64,000 nt of DNA from Eutypella sp. D-1 (Eukaryota > Ascomycota > Sordariomycetes > Xylariales > Diatrypaceae). The stretch spans positions 434,001 through 498,000 of the forward strand of contig JAJTTP010000001.1 of NCBI GenBank assembly GCA_023313575.1, given 5' to 3'. Position 1 is the stretch's first letter; each line of letters opens with the position of its first letter. Shown here in pieces: positions 25,179 to 36,876 of this stretch. The position numbers were made by a program, and so were the translations under genes. The notes beneath the pieces were generated by a model, which was given only the letters and a program-made list of their open reading frames with translations, did no database searches and was not told the origin of the DNA.

Positions 25179-26819
25179 TTATTTCGGGTAATCTTTCAGG
25201 TGGTAGCTCTTCAGCTTGACGAACTGATCGAAGCCGAACTTGCTTAGAGTGACGCCCCTGCCGGAGTTCTTCCAGCCCGTCCATGCGAGGTCCTGCGAAT
25301 GACATAGCATTACGTTAGCCGTCTGCGGCCGTTGGCGCTCCTTATAAGCTGAGTATGTAGGGGATCTGGGGGGGGGGGGGTGGCTCTAATTAACAGATCG
25401 TAACTTACCGGACTAGGAAAGTCAGCGCGGTTCACAAAGACGGTGCCAGCCTCTACCTGCTCTGCCAGCTGGTAGCCCCTGTCGGTGTCCTTGGTCCATA
25501 TGCTGGCCGTAAGGCCGAACTCGCTGTCGTTCATGAGGCCGACGGCCTCCTCGTCGCTCTTGACCTTCATGACGGAGATGAGTGGGCCGAAAGTCTCCTC
25601 CGTCATGGCCAGCATGCCGTGGTTGACGTCGACGAGGAGTGTGGGTTTCACGAAGTTGCCCTTGGACGGCAGCGGCTCGAACGTCGGGTTCGCCGGCGTC
25701 GCGTCCCGGGCGCCCTTGTCGAGCGCGTCCTTCACGTGCGCCGCGAATGTCTGCTTCGACCGCTCAGAGATCACGGGGCCGATCTGCGTCTCCTTGGATA
25801 AGGGGTCACCGACCCTGTAGTCCTTGAGAACCTTCTGCGTGGCCTCGACGAAGGAGTCGTAGATCTTCTCATCCACGTAGACCCGCTCGATGGAGCAGCA
25901 GCTCTGGCCGGAGTTGAAGATGGACCCGTCGACGATCTCGGCCGCGGCCCAGTCGACATCGGCGTCCGCGCGGACGTACGCGGGGTCCTTACCGCCGAGC
26001 TCCAGGCCAACGTTGACCACGCGGTCCGCCGCGGCCTTTTGCACGGCCAGTCCCCCTGCCACCGACCCCGTGAAGCACACGTGGGCGATCAGCGGATTCC
26101 GGATGAGTGACTCGATGATCGTTGGCGACCCGCTGTGGAAGTACTGCAGCACGCCCGCCGGCAGACCAGCTTCGGCGAAGACCTTGGTCACTTGCTCCGC
26201 GATCGTCGGGGTCTGCGGAGACGGCTTCAGAATAACCGTGTTGCCAGTCAAAAGGGCTGGGATCAGCGAATTCACAAGCGTCAAGTAGGGGTACTAAAGC
26301 CAGTTAGTTAGCTCTATCATCTTTAAAAGCCCCCTAAATGGTAAATTGAGGTATTGGACCGGGGCCCTTCCTTGCAAGGCAAATCAATCATTACCTGGAG
26401 AGGGGATATCATACGTTCCAGGGGAAAATGACCAGGACAGGACCGACGGGGACCTTGCGAATGAAGCGCTTAAAACCCTTCTCGGCCTCCCCATCGGTGT
26501 CCTTTAGGGTCTCCTCGCTGATCTTGACCAGGTAGTCGCCCCGCTTCACCGCGGTAGTGACCTCCACTCCGGTATAGGAGATAGGGCGACCCATCTGCAC
26601 GGTAATCTCCTCGGCCAGCTCATCCTTCTTGTCGGCGAGCAGCTTGAGGAACTTCTTGACGATGATCTGGCGATCCGTCAGGGAGGTCTCCCGCCAGGTC
26701 TTGAAGGCCTCGGCGGCTACGCGCGGCAGCTCCTCTAGGTCTGATGGGGAGATGCCATTGCGCGTTAAGATAGGCTCATTGGTGGTGGGCGAGATGGTCG
26801 TCAGGACTTCGACAGACAT
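25179..26819 (-). CDS. Aldehyde dehydrogenase (NAD(P)+-dependent), 3 exons
   Basis: Exons 26819-26415, 26293-25409 and 25292-25179 give 467 residues, all junctions in phase 0 with GT-AG introns. The enzyme oxidises an aldehyde to the acid. Landmarks in order: PWNYPYLTLVNSLIPALLTGNTVILKPS (cofactor pocket), FTGSVAGG, ELGGKDPAYV with the general-base Glu, FNSGQSCCSIERVYV with the catalytic Cys, EETFGPLISVMKV, and a last exon reading WTGWKNSGRGVTLSKFGFDQFVKLKSYHLK. Substrate cannot be told; the C-terminus fits the fungal medium- or general-chain group rather than the betaine or methylmalonate types. The first intron follows PWN. It shares a 720-bp divergent promoter region with ESF2. Confidence 0.92.
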
Positions 26820-27539
26820 GGTGAACAGATGGTGTCGGTCACGAATAGAAGCAGATGTAGGTTTGAGCTGCGATGGGATTAGATCATATGTTGTGGAGGA
26901 AGGAAAGAAATGAGGTCGAATTTGGAAGATGGCAGGTAAGGTAAGGTTGCTCTTGAGATAGTTATTTTGTAATTACATAAGTGGAATTAACTACAATGTC
27001 TTTTGTTCACGGGTCTATCTAAGTAGTTACATGTGCTAGTTTGTTTTAAAGCAAGTAATGGTGGTAGTTGATGGTAGTTCTTGGAGTAATCGGACGAGGC
27101 ACAGACTTCAAATCGTCTATGTCATCATCATCGGCATACTAAGAGCTTCTAGTACCGTCTGGTTTTTTGTCTAACCTGCCCGCTCGGGGGGCTCTCAACT
27201 GAACAACTGAACCAAACCTGTAGATCTTGTTAGGGGGCCAGAGGGGTGGAGGGGTAAAATACTGTGGGGTAGCTACGCATAGGCAAGGGGGGAAGTGGAC
27301 AGATTATAATGGGGTTAGAATTTAAGCTTGTATCTAGCGCCCCGATAAATCCATTAGATTGTTTAAACACTTCCAAGATTCTTATCTTTTTTCTTATCCT
27401 TAAAGTCTCCATTTTATTTTCCTCTGGCAGAGACTCGAGAGACTCAAGACTTTAACAGACTGCAACGACTTCACCTACATACACACGCTTTTATATCAGT
27501 AACATTTGCCTCTAACCCCCCCTCTCCCCCTCCCCAACA
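26820..27539. promoter_or_regulatory. Divergent promoter region of aldehyde dehydrogenase and ESF2
   Basis: 720 bp between two start codons pointing away from each other, CT-rich close to the ESF2 start. No specific factor site is claimed. Confidence 0.5.
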
Positions 27540-28547
27540 ATGGCACCGGAAAAGAGAAACAAGTTCCTCGACGCCGACGAGAGCGAGGATGATGGTAGTC
27601 AGGGATATGATTCCGAGGCTGAAGAGTTGCGCAAAGGAGGAGGACGCACTGCGAAGCGGCGGAAGTTCAGTCGGGATGACGATCAAGATGACGATGACGA
27701 TGACGATGTCAATATCGATGCCAGCGACAGCGAACAAGAAGATTTAATACATAAAGTCGACGGTGTAGACAAGCCAAGACGGCCAGAAGACACACCAGAC
27801 AACCCCGACCACGACCATCGCCATGACCACCCCCCCGAAAAGTCCACAGACCTGCCGGACGTCTCCCGCCCCCTCACAAAAAAGAACTTGGTCGCCTCCG
27901 AGAAAGCCGTCAAGAAGTCCGGCCTAATCTACATCTCCCGCATACCCCCTTACATGAAACCGACGAAGCTGCGTCAGCTGCTCGAGCCGTACGGCACCAT
28001 CAACCGGATCTTCCTGTCCCCCGAAGACCCGCAGGACCACGCGCGACGCGTCAAGCAAGGGGGCAACAAGAAGCGCATGTACACGGACGGGTGGATCGAG
28101 TTCGTCTCCAAAAAAGACGCGAAGAACGCCGTCGACCTGCTCAACGCCCGCACCATAGGCGGGCCCAAGGGCTCCTACTACCGCGACGACATCTGGAGCC
28201 TCCGCTACCTCAAGGGCTTCAAGTGGACCCATCTGACCGAGCAGATCGCCGCCGAGGCCGCCGAGAGGACCAGTAGAATGCGCGCCGAGATTAGCAAGTC
28301 CGCCCGCGAGAACAAGGAGTTCGTTCGTAATGTTGAGAGGGCCAAGATGGTGGATAATATCGAGTCCAAGGCCGCGGCCAAGAAGGACAGGGCCGGCGCC
28401 GGTGCCGATGGGGGCGGCAGCGGCAGCGGTAGCGGAGAGCATGCGCCGCCTAAGAGCGTGCGCCAGTTCGCTCAGGCTTCCGTGGGAAGAAAGGGCGCGC
28501 AGAAGACCCCCGACGAGGCTAAGAGGGTCCTCAGTAAACTGTTTTAG
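27540..28547 (+). CDS. ESF2: Pre-rRNA-processing protein ESF2 (ABT1 homologue)
   Basis: A single exon of 335 residues. It is a nucleolar RNA-binding protein of the small-subunit processome, needed for early cleavage of 18S precursor RNA in yeast. The N-terminal 130 residues are acidic and disordered, with a basic RRKF patch. The RRM-like domain begins at GLIYISRIPPYMKPTKLRQLLEPYG and continues through IFLSPED, TDGWIEFVSKKDAKNAVDLLN and YYRDDIWSLRYLKGFKWTHL, the last being the family's most typical block. A basic helical stretch rich in Arg and Glu follows (RTSRMRAEISKSARENKEFV). The C-terminus is Gly/Ser-rich and then Lys-rich. The ATG follows a CCCCAACA leader. Confidence 0.92.
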   Translation: MAPEKRNKFLDADESEDDGSQGYDSEAEELRKGGGRTAKRRKFSRDDDQDDDDDDDVNIDASDSEQEDLIHKVDGVDKPRRPEDTPDNPDHDHRHDHPPEKSTDLPDVSRPLTKKNLVASEKAVKKSGLIYISRIPPYMKPTKLRQLLEPYGTINRIFLSPEDPQDHARRVKQGGNKKRMYTDGWIEFVSKKDAKNAVDLLNARTIGGPKGSYYRDDIWSLRYLKGFKWTHLTEQIAAEAAERTSRMRAEISKSARENKEFVRNVERAKMVDNIESKAAAKKDRAGAGADGGGSGSGSGEHAPPKSVRQFAQASVGRKGAQKTPDEAKRVLSKLF

Positions 28548-28910
28548 TTCCCGCTACAATGATACCCGTTACCATTACCGCTACTGTTACCCAGTTGTTC
28601 TCTGTTTATGTGTACCAGCGATATGAGGAAGACGGAAAGGATGAGGGAGAGGAGAGGCCACTTGCGAAGGCGGTCGCGGTCGTGCACACGGCGTGTCCTA
28701 CTCAGGCCTGCAATCGCGCACAGAAGCGCAAAAGAAACGACGGCGACAACGACGACGAGCAACCGGAGGAGTGTCTAGCCAACCGTACGCTGGTCGGGAT
28801 CTCGAGGGACGAGATCGTCGCGGCAAGGCGGTCCCTACATCCGGACCTGAAATACCACCGCCACCACCACACCTACAACAAAGGGAGTCGCAGTCACTAG
28901 GGGAAAAACT

Positions 28911-28931
28911 AACTAGCTAGCTAGCTAGCTA
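28911..28931. repeat. CTAG tetranucleotide run
   Basis: About five tandem copies of the palindromic unit CTAG, shortly after the ESF2 coding region. Confidence 0.7.
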
Positions 28932-29829
28932 CCACGCGACCTTCTATTTACCCTCCGCCTTGCCTTCCTCACAGTACAGGTACAGGTGCAGCGATGCCGA
29001 GGCTGGGTCCCTGGCTGTCTGCGTGATTTCGCTCCGGCGATATCGGTTATACGAGGAAGAAGGGGAATGAGAAGAGGTAGGAGAAGGGGACTAGGAATTA
29101 GGAATTCCATCTATGCTGGAGGTTCTGGGGGTTTTGTAGATTAATGACGAAACGAGACGAACCCCCCTGGGTCCTCCTAAACAAGCGAATCAACGGCGAG
29201 CCAGCTGGGGGAAGGGGAGACCACCCCCCTCCCCCCAACTCCGATGCGAGATGCAGGCAGCCTCAGCACCAACCCACCCACTATGGGATACAGTCCGGCA
29301 GCAGCACTGCTATTGGCGACGGCACGTGTCTCGCTCGCGTTACTGGTGATATCCCCGGGGCAGAGCGGGAGCGAGGGCGGCAGCGAGGCATGGGGACGGT
29401 CGGTCTACTCTACAGCACAACTAGCTAGCCAATGATGTATATGGGGTGGGTGCCTTACTTACCTACATAGGTAGTTCAAACGCGCGATCTTTCCAATGAG
29501 GTTTGGGTACGTCCCGATAGGTCGGAACGGGTGATGCTCACGACGAGCAGGCAGGGGGTGGCGTGACTGCTTACGCACGTGTGTATATAGACTACTATGT
29601 CAGCACACATCTGATTTTGGATGAACTACTTCTTTCTTTCTGCGCATACCATGCCATACCATAGCCATAGCATTCTATGTTTATTTATACAGCGATTCAC
29701 GTATTAAAGCAAGACTTGGTATAACTTCAAACAATCCCCCTCCTCCTCCCTCTTCCCCCTACGAAAAGGAAATTTCCACCCGCGTAGATCGGACTCATAT
29801 ACACAGACAAAACAGATAACGGGATATTT

Positions 29830-29862
29830 AGACCCAAACCCAAACCCCAACCCCAACCCCCC
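29830..29862. repeat. C-rich CCCAAA/CCCCAA tract
   Basis: Tandem CCCAAA then CCCCAA units, close to a degenerate telomere C-strand pattern. It lies 313 bases from the TTAGGG tract. Confidence 0.6.
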
Positions 29863-30174
29863 GTAACTACGCCACCATCAAATCCAGCGAGGGGAACACT
29901 TCTATCTAAGACCGCAACGGATGGAGTCAGGAATGAGGCGTGGGGTGGACGAAGTTAGGGGGGGGGGTCGGCTTTTAAGTAGTAGTGCATATAAATATCT
30001 AGTAATGGTAGTAGCAGTGGTATATCTAAAGCAAGCAGAGGCCAACTGATTCCAACTGCCATACCATGTAAATAGACTACTCGTTAGCATAGCACAGCAT
30101 GTGTATTTCCTAGATCACGGGATAGGGAGGAGGCGATATGGCATTTCTATGGTATATATATTTCTGTATGAACA

Positions 30175-30239
30175 TAGGGTTAGGGTTAGGGTTAAGATTA
30201 AGGGTTACAGGGCTTATGAAGGGTTAGTTAGGGTTACGG
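30175..30239. repeat. Interstitial telomere-type TTAGGG tract
   Basis: Three uninterrupted TTAGGG-type units followed by degenerate copies (GGGTTAAG, AGGGTTAC, AGGGTTAGTTAGGG). A short opposite-strand copy, CCCTAACCC, occurs at 30477-30485. TTAGGG is the usual telomere unit of filamentous ascomycetes. Confidence 0.8.
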
Positions 30240-30524
30240 TATTTTTGAGTAAGTAGCGTTAAAAGGCACAATGTCATGGTCATTATTTGGATAGTTCTAA
30301 GCATTGACTATCTTATGAGTGAGCTTCTATAGCTTGTAGCTGATATCCGTGTAGATATTCGGATCTTTTGTTTTTTTAAGTGATTCCTTATAGCCCACTT
30401 TCCATCCATCCCAGCAGGGTCATCAGATCCCCACAAGCGTGGTTTGGTTCTGCGTCCTTGATCTATCTATACCTACCCTAACCCTCGAGATACCGCACAA
30501 CCCCCCGCCAGCTAGCCAGCCAGC

Positions 30525-32011
30525 CTACTGAACCTCCCGCACGACCTTATCTATGGCCTTGGCGACGTAGTCGACGTTCTTCGTATTCAGGCCGGCCATG
30601 CTGATGCGGCCGTTCTTGGTCATGTAGATGTGGGAGTCCTCGCGGATCTTGAGGACCTGGGCCTCGGTGAGGCCGGTGAAGCTGAACATGCCGATCTGGT
30701 CGGTGATGTGGTTCCATTTGCCGGGGGTGCCGAGCTCCTCGAGCTTGCTGCGCAGGGCCGTGCGCATGCTGATGATGCGGCCGGACATGGTGCGCAGGTT
30801 CTCCTCCCACTCGGCGAACAGCTGCGGGTCGTTCAGCACAGTGCTGGCGATGCGCGCGCCGTACAGTGGCGGGTTGGAGATCTCGGACCGCTGCAGGATG
30901 GCGAGTTGCGAGGCGATGCGGGCGATGGTGTTCTGGGCGTCCGGTGCCGGGCTGGTGACGACGTGGAAGCACCCGGCCCGCTCGCCGTAGAGACCGAAGT
31001 TCTTGGCGAAACTCTGGGCTACCACCAGCTCAAAGCCCTGCTCGACGAAGTACCGGACGGCGGCGTTGTCCTTGTTCAGGTCACCGGTCGCGAAGCCCTG
31101 GTAGGCCGTGTCGAAGAAGGGGAAGTGGTTCTTCTGGCGTATTATCTCGGCGATCTCCTTCCACTGGTCCAGGGTGGGATCAACGCCGGTGGGGTTGTGG
31201 GCGCAGGCGTGAAGCAGGATGATAGACCGCTCGGGGGCTCCGAGGATGGCGGACTTCATACCCTCGAAGTCGAGGCCCTTGGTCTCCTTGGAAAAATAGG
31301 GATACTGGGCGATGGGGATGTTGACGTTGCTGAAGATCTGGTTGTGGTTTGCCCAGGTGGGATTTGAGAGGTAGACCTTCTTGGTACCGGAGAAGAACCG
31401 GGAAAGGAAAAGGGCGCCGAGATGGACGGCGCCGGTACCGGAAATCGTCTGCATGGACGTCACCCGCTTCTCCTTGATGGCGGGAGAGTCGGCACCACCG
31501 AGGATGAGCTCAGCAGCCTTGCTAGTGAAGGAGGGAATACCGGCAATAGGGGCATATTCGTGGTTAAGCTCCGGGTCGTTGCGGAGGATCTCATCTGCCT
31601 ATTCAATTCAAGGACAAGAATGGTCAGTCAGTGATTTCTCCAGGCCATATTATGTTACGAACATACCTTCTTCACAACGGGCAACACCCACGGCTTTGCG
31701 TTGTCATCCCGGTAAGCACCGATTCCCTAGTAGTGAACAATATTCATGTCAGTAAGCCCGGCCATAAATACCCACCCCCCTTTCTTCTCAACTACGACTA
31801 TTAGGTTAGGGATATGATTCTAACTGACCAGATCAACCTTGTTGGGGTTCTCGTCGGCCCTGTAAGCTCTCATAAGACCGAAGAGAGCATCCTCGGGAGC
31901 CTGCGGCACGAGATCGGCCGTGAAGTTGGTAGCTGAAGGGGGCGACATTTGTCTGGCTAGGCTTTTGACTCTGGCAACTGACTGGGCGTGATATGAAGGA
32001 TCAAATGGCAT
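30525..32011 (-). CDS. Aspartate aminotransferase, 3 exons
   Basis: Exons 32011-31829, 31726-31667 and 31598-30525, all phase 0, give 438 residues. It is a PLP enzyme exchanging amino groups between aspartate and 2-oxoglutarate, linking nitrogen metabolism and the malate-aspartate shuttle. Seen: KVDLGIGAYRDDNAKPWVLPVV across the first two junctions, SGTGAVHLGALFL, NPTWANH, HACAHNPTGVDPT, FFDTAYQGFATGD, and the lysine site VAQSFAKNFGLYGERAG that binds PLP. The end has IGMFSFTGLTEAQV and SMAGL. The N-terminus has a few Arg and no clear mitochondrial peptide beyond a short Ser/Arg stretch, so a cytosolic form is somewhat favoured. Confidence 0.93.
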
Positions 32012-33997
32012 TGCTAAGAAAAAGAAGAAGAAGAAGAAGAAGAGGGGAGTAGGTGAAAAAGCGGGAAGAGGAAAGAAGATTTAATAAAAGAGAAGTCGGG
32101 AGCCAGACGGTGGGCCAATCGTTTTTGGGTTTGGGACTTTTTTTTGATATGTCACCTGCAGGTTTGTAGGTTGTTTGTACCTATGTAGCAGGTATACAGG
32201 TATACAGGTAATAAGCAAGCCAAGGCAGGAACAGCTGATACGATTTGATTATTCGGGTTGATTTGATACAAGAGGTACGAAACGATGTTCTACATCCGGT
32301 CCAGTGACGCGCGAGCGAATGCTGCAGCAAATCTCATGCAGCGGTTTGCTAAACTGGAAGGCTTAGCGGGGGAAGAGGGGCTTGTTTGGGCTGGGCTGGG
32401 CTGGGCTAAGCTGCAGGCACAACCTTGGACGGAGTTTGGCGGGGACTTCGCGGGGCACCGGGCTGGGGGTGGGTTGATCGCTGGATTGATTTGAATGACG
32501 TTAGCGTCGATAGGCGGATAGGGATAGGCAGATAGGACAGCGGATAGGAATCGGGGGTTTTTAAGTGGAGGTGGGTATGTATGTATGTTTGTATGTATGT
32601 ACATAGTACCACCGGAGGCACACGGAGAGAGAATCAAGGGGCTCATCCCGTTAATGCCGACAGTCCGATCTCCAGGCGGGCCAGCACTGGAGGTATTTCA
32701 CTCAAAGAAGAGGAACAAACATAAGGACATAAGGAAGGAAAGACCATCTCTGCATCCATCCAGCCCTAAAACAGCCCTGCCCTGTGATCTCCAAGGCTGG
32801 GAAAGGGACCGCCTGGGCAGGTTACTTAAACAGTCTTTGACTTACCTAAGATTTCAGATAATATAGACTTATTACGTAGTACGAGTAAAAATATTCCTAT
32901 ACTTCCCGCATCTAAGTACTATAAGTACTTCAAAGTAGAAAAGAATAAAAAAGAATTTAAAAAAATTGTATGATATTTGCGAGCTATTACTTAACAACAG
33001 CTCTGTTTTCGGTACCTCAAGAGGTTAAAGAGTTACAGTGATCGAAAGCGGGCGTGAAAACTGCTGGTTTATTCGGCCGGACTTCGAATTCGCTTGGCGT
33101 TAGGTACTTTTTTGACAAGGTTGTTAGGTAACAATTTAGGTAAGTAATACGAATAATTTGGCCAGGCTTATATCCAGGTGAAGTAAGTATTCGGGGAAAT
33201 GTGATGAATAGGTTTATAAGGGAACTTGGGACGAAGTTGAAGTCGAACCCTTAAAGTTGATCTAAACTCGGAGCCTCCTCCTATATATGAATATCTCCAA
33301 CGATTTATTTTTACCTAGATAGGAGAACAGGGGGGGGGAAGAGGGATACCGAGGCTGAAAAGATGCCGCGCAGGTACCGAGACAAGTCCGTAGGTAGCAA
33401 GTTCACCTTAAGCAGGACCCATACACACAATACACTAAGGCTATTACTTAACACATGATCGACGCAACCCGAACATGTCGGCATATTAGGTAACGTTTGT
33501 CTTTCATGGCATTATTGCCGTCTACCGAAGTTCCCACTCTTTCCTCCGTGCAATGACGGAAGAAGATCAAGTCCCGGCTCCAAGGGTCGAGGAAGCTTCG
33601 GTATCTATAGTTACATACTATCTATACCTAGGTGCATTTAACCTTTATCGCCGGGAACACCCGTCTTGATCGGATATACCTGCGTAGTCGGTAGGTAGGA
33701 CTAGTAGTAGGTTAATACCGTTGGGATGGACTCAAGCAGGTGGAGTATGGCTGCGATCAATTAGACCCATGCAATGGATGATATATGGATATTTTTGACC
33801 TGCAAATCACAAAAACCGAGTCGGTTTCTGCCTTTCTATTATTATTCGAGGAGCAGCTCGTAGCACAGATTTATACATAGTGTGTAAGTTCACTGTCAGT
33901 CATGATATGATGGGGTGAGAAGGTGCCCCCCTCCCCCTTAACCCCCCAAAGGTGACGAGGAAGAAGAATTCCAAAAAAAACAAAAACAAAACGCTAT
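32012..33997. other. Intergenic region, aminotransferase promoter and UFE1 3' side
   Basis: About 2 kb, AT-rich from 32870 on. A GAAGAA run at 32023-32042 lies just before the aminotransferase start. Frames at 32285-32494 and 32585-32866 have no support. No RNA gene recognised. Confidence 0.5.
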
Positions 33998-35340
33998 TCA
34001 TATTACAAGATCCCACACAATTAAGAACGCACACAGCCCGCACGTGGCGAAGAACGTGTACTTGGCGGTGCTGGGCTTCTGCGTCGCCTGCTTGAGCTGC
34101 TTGTTGCCGCCGCCCACGTTCTCCGTCGTGTTCATCGAGTCCGCCACCAGCTGGTCGATGTGCGCCGACTGCGTCGCCAGGTTGCCCACCAGCTGCGTCT
34201 GCAGCTCCGAGATCTCGATGAGCGATTTCTGCGCCGTCCTGCATGTCGAAAAAGGCTTGTCAGTAAATATGTAAAAGGATGAGCGGGTAAAAGAAATCCC
34301 CGGGATCGGGATCGGGATCGGGATTGGGATCTGGGACCGGATCCGTTGCGCTTGTACCCACCTGACTTGGTCCAGCGTGCTCTCGTAGTGCCTCAGCATC
34401 TCCTTGTTATCCTGCTCGAACATCTGGACCTGCTCCTGCGTCAACCCCTCGACCGGGTTATACGACGCCGACGATGACGAGGCCTCATCCTGCGCGACCG
34501 CATGTTGTTTTGACGACAACGCCGCCCCCGCTTTCATATTGCCGTGATCCGCCACCGCCGCCGCTGTGCCATTGCCCTCCAGTGGCGGGGGCGCGATCAA
34601 CCCAGGCGGCGCCCGCGCCTGCGCCTTCGCCAGTACGCTCCGATTCTTCTCCATCTCGCGCGCAATGCGGATCTCCATCATATTCTGCTGGGCCTCGACG
34701 CACTCCTGCAGGCGCTGGCGCAGGAACCAGAGGACGCTCTCGCGGTGGGTACTGACAGTGGCCTCGCGGTCCTCGGCGGCGATCTGCTCGACAGACTTGC
34801 TGGTGCTGGTGGCCGACCCACTGCTGCCGCCTGCCGCCCACGCCCGCGCGAGGTTGTTCAGGCCGCCGCGCCCGTGTTTCTTGTGGATTACTGTTAGCGC
34901 CGTCTCGTGCCGCACCTGCTCCGCGTCGACCAGGTTCCGGATGCTCCCGTTCAGCGCCCGCAGCATCTGCTTCATCTGCGCGTCGATCTCCTCGCGTTCC
35001 CGGTCGGATAGCGGGCGCGACTGCTGGTTCTTCTGCTGTGACGGGTGGACTAGGTGCCGGCGCGGCTGGGCCGTCGAGAGGTATGACTGTCGGATGTTCC
35101 TAAGGTCGGCATGGAGGGATGCGATGCTGGATCTCTGTAATTCCGAACGTTAACAAATCGGATCCTTGTAACCAAAAAGAAACCCTTAAAAAAAGGAAAA
35201 CGCGTGCGGTTCCCACTAACTATTTTGTAAGCTTCCTTTAGGAATTCATCAAGGTTGTCTACGCTGAAGCTTCTCCTCCTCACGGAAGGGGCTTCGTGAC
35301 TTTTGAGGATGCCATTGAAGATTGGCGTGAGGTCGGTCAT
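33998..35340 (-). CDS. UFE1: ER t-SNARE of the syntaxin-18/UFE1 family, 3 exons
   Basis: Exons 35340-35221, 35134-34362 and 34238-33998 give 377 residues. UFE1-type Qa-SNAREs receive Golgi-to-ER vesicles. The N-terminus MTDLTPIFNGILKS then SFSVDNLDEFLKEAYKI is the syntaxin-18 N-terminal pattern. SIASLHADLRNIRQSYLSTAQPRRH is the conserved second block. The SNARE helix runs over the last intron (NKEMLRHYESTLDQVR, then TAQKSLIEISELQTQLVGNLATQS), with the Gln of the zero layer in SELQTQ. A C-terminal anchor, YTFFATCGLCAFLIVWDLVI, ends the protein, as expected for a tail-anchored SNARE. The middle is Ala/Ser/Pro-rich and probably disordered. An intronic GGGATC repeat lies at 34301-34330. Confidence 0.88.
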
Positions 35341-36876
35341 TTTACCAGTGATTGCTATCGTCGTTGGCGAATCATCCTAGATGCGATGTTGTAGGAAAAC
35401 CGTTGTAGGAAAACCTTCACGTAAGTTAAAGGCCAGGTGTGTTGATTGATTGTTGCCTTTCGAAATATTTGGAAAGGGTTGTTGACTTATGATTTAATTT
35501 ACTGGAGCTTGGTAGCTAAATGCGAACAATCAATACACACTACTACGTAGGTAGGTATACATTCTATGCTCTAAAGCTCTATGGCGTAGTTATTGCATAC
35601 GTAGAGCTTTGCCAACCTGTCAATTCCTAATTAGGAAAGACAACGAAACAAGCCACATAAACCCATGGATTATGAACTTCGTGGCTTGAGCGATTAGCTC
35701 AGAAATGTGGCTTCGGCTACACGGCTTGCCTTGATTTGAATGCTTGCAAAAGAGCCTGTCGTCATTGGCTTTCCGATAGGAACTCCACCCTAGACTGCCT
35801 GACTGCCTGAATACGGTAGAGCATTATGTAAAAACACTAATACTCCATAGTATCAACTTCATACGAGTAAAAGTCATTGGGGAGGCGTAATCGGACTTGC
35901 CGAGATCGGGCCTAACTGGTTATAGGGGTAGCATTTGTACTACTAGGTTGGTTGGCTATAAACTCGGAAAATTCATTACATCTACCCTATTGGAATTTTT
36001 AATTACCACCCTCGACTATGCATAGTTATATTGTGCAATTGCTGAAGTTTCCACGTAGGTAGATGGCTGAGCTGATGAAAGGCTCAATGGTTAACGGTGG
36101 ACTGCTAAAAGACTTGCAATGATTTCGCGGTAGACGTGACTGTACGAAAAAGTGTATATATATCGAATAGCACCCTTTCTTATTCCGCCAAGATAAACAC
36201 GAGGGGACTTATCTCCTAAACTACATTTTTAAGCTGTTGCGGGATAAACTACGCATAGAAAGTAGTTTTGTCTTTCTTGATACTTCGCTTGTATAGGCGA
36301 AGCGGCTCTATATACTGGCTTAGAACACACCCCTGGTCGTAAGCCTATATACTCCTTTTAGGGGTTACAGCCAAGCGATCCAGCCGGCTAACGGTACCCG
36401 TCTTCCTCTAAAAAAGGATAGATGCTGTTCAACCCCAAGAAGGAGAGATCCCACCAGTCGCCGCAACCGGGGGACCTTAAAAAAATAAAACCGGCGCCGG
36501 TTCTGGCCAACTGGCCGGACTCCTTCCGAAAATGTCGTCAGGGGGCTTTAAGTGATCCACGGGAATAATCGCCCCATCTGCTAGGAGCACAACAGTGCGG
36601 CAGGGTGTTTATTCCCGGCAGCGGTCAATACCTGGATGGGGCGGCAAACCGTTGTATTTTTTTTTTCTTGTCTATTTCGGAGCACATCCGATGTCGTCTC
36701 CACTGATTAGGTAGGTAGGGGAGAAAGATTTAGATAAATAAAAAGAGATTTTAAAAATCGAAACCATTTAAACATGAAATCTCTTATACGGACAGGTTAG
36801 GATCGTTTCTTTTTTGGAACATTTCCCGTCCAATGTCTATACGTCGTTACTACCACAAGGCCGGTACCATATCCCA
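35341..36876. other. Divergent intergenic region between UFE1 and the MFS exporter
   Basis: AT-rich with no supported gene. A segment near 35688-35720 looks faintly like a tRNA D-arm but lacks a B box. It holds both promoters. Confidence 0.5.

Larger units (their letters stand above)
28548..30524. other. Convergent intergenic region between ESF2 and aspartate aminotransferase
   Basis: Contains a CTAG tetramer run near 28911-28931, C/A-rich telomere-like DNA at 29830-29862, and an interstitial TTAGGG tract at 30175-30239. The Lys/Arg-rich frame at 28559-28900 follows ESF2 directly and is more likely 3' UTR than a gene. No RNA gene recognised. Confidence 0.5.

Noticed and set aside
28559..28900. 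113-codon ORF just after ESF2
   Set aside because: Basic, low-complexity, begins 12 bases after the ESF2 stop; most likely 3' UTR.
35685..35725. tRNA-like D-arm sequence (TTAGCTCAG)
   Set aside because: No matching B box or acceptor stem nearby.
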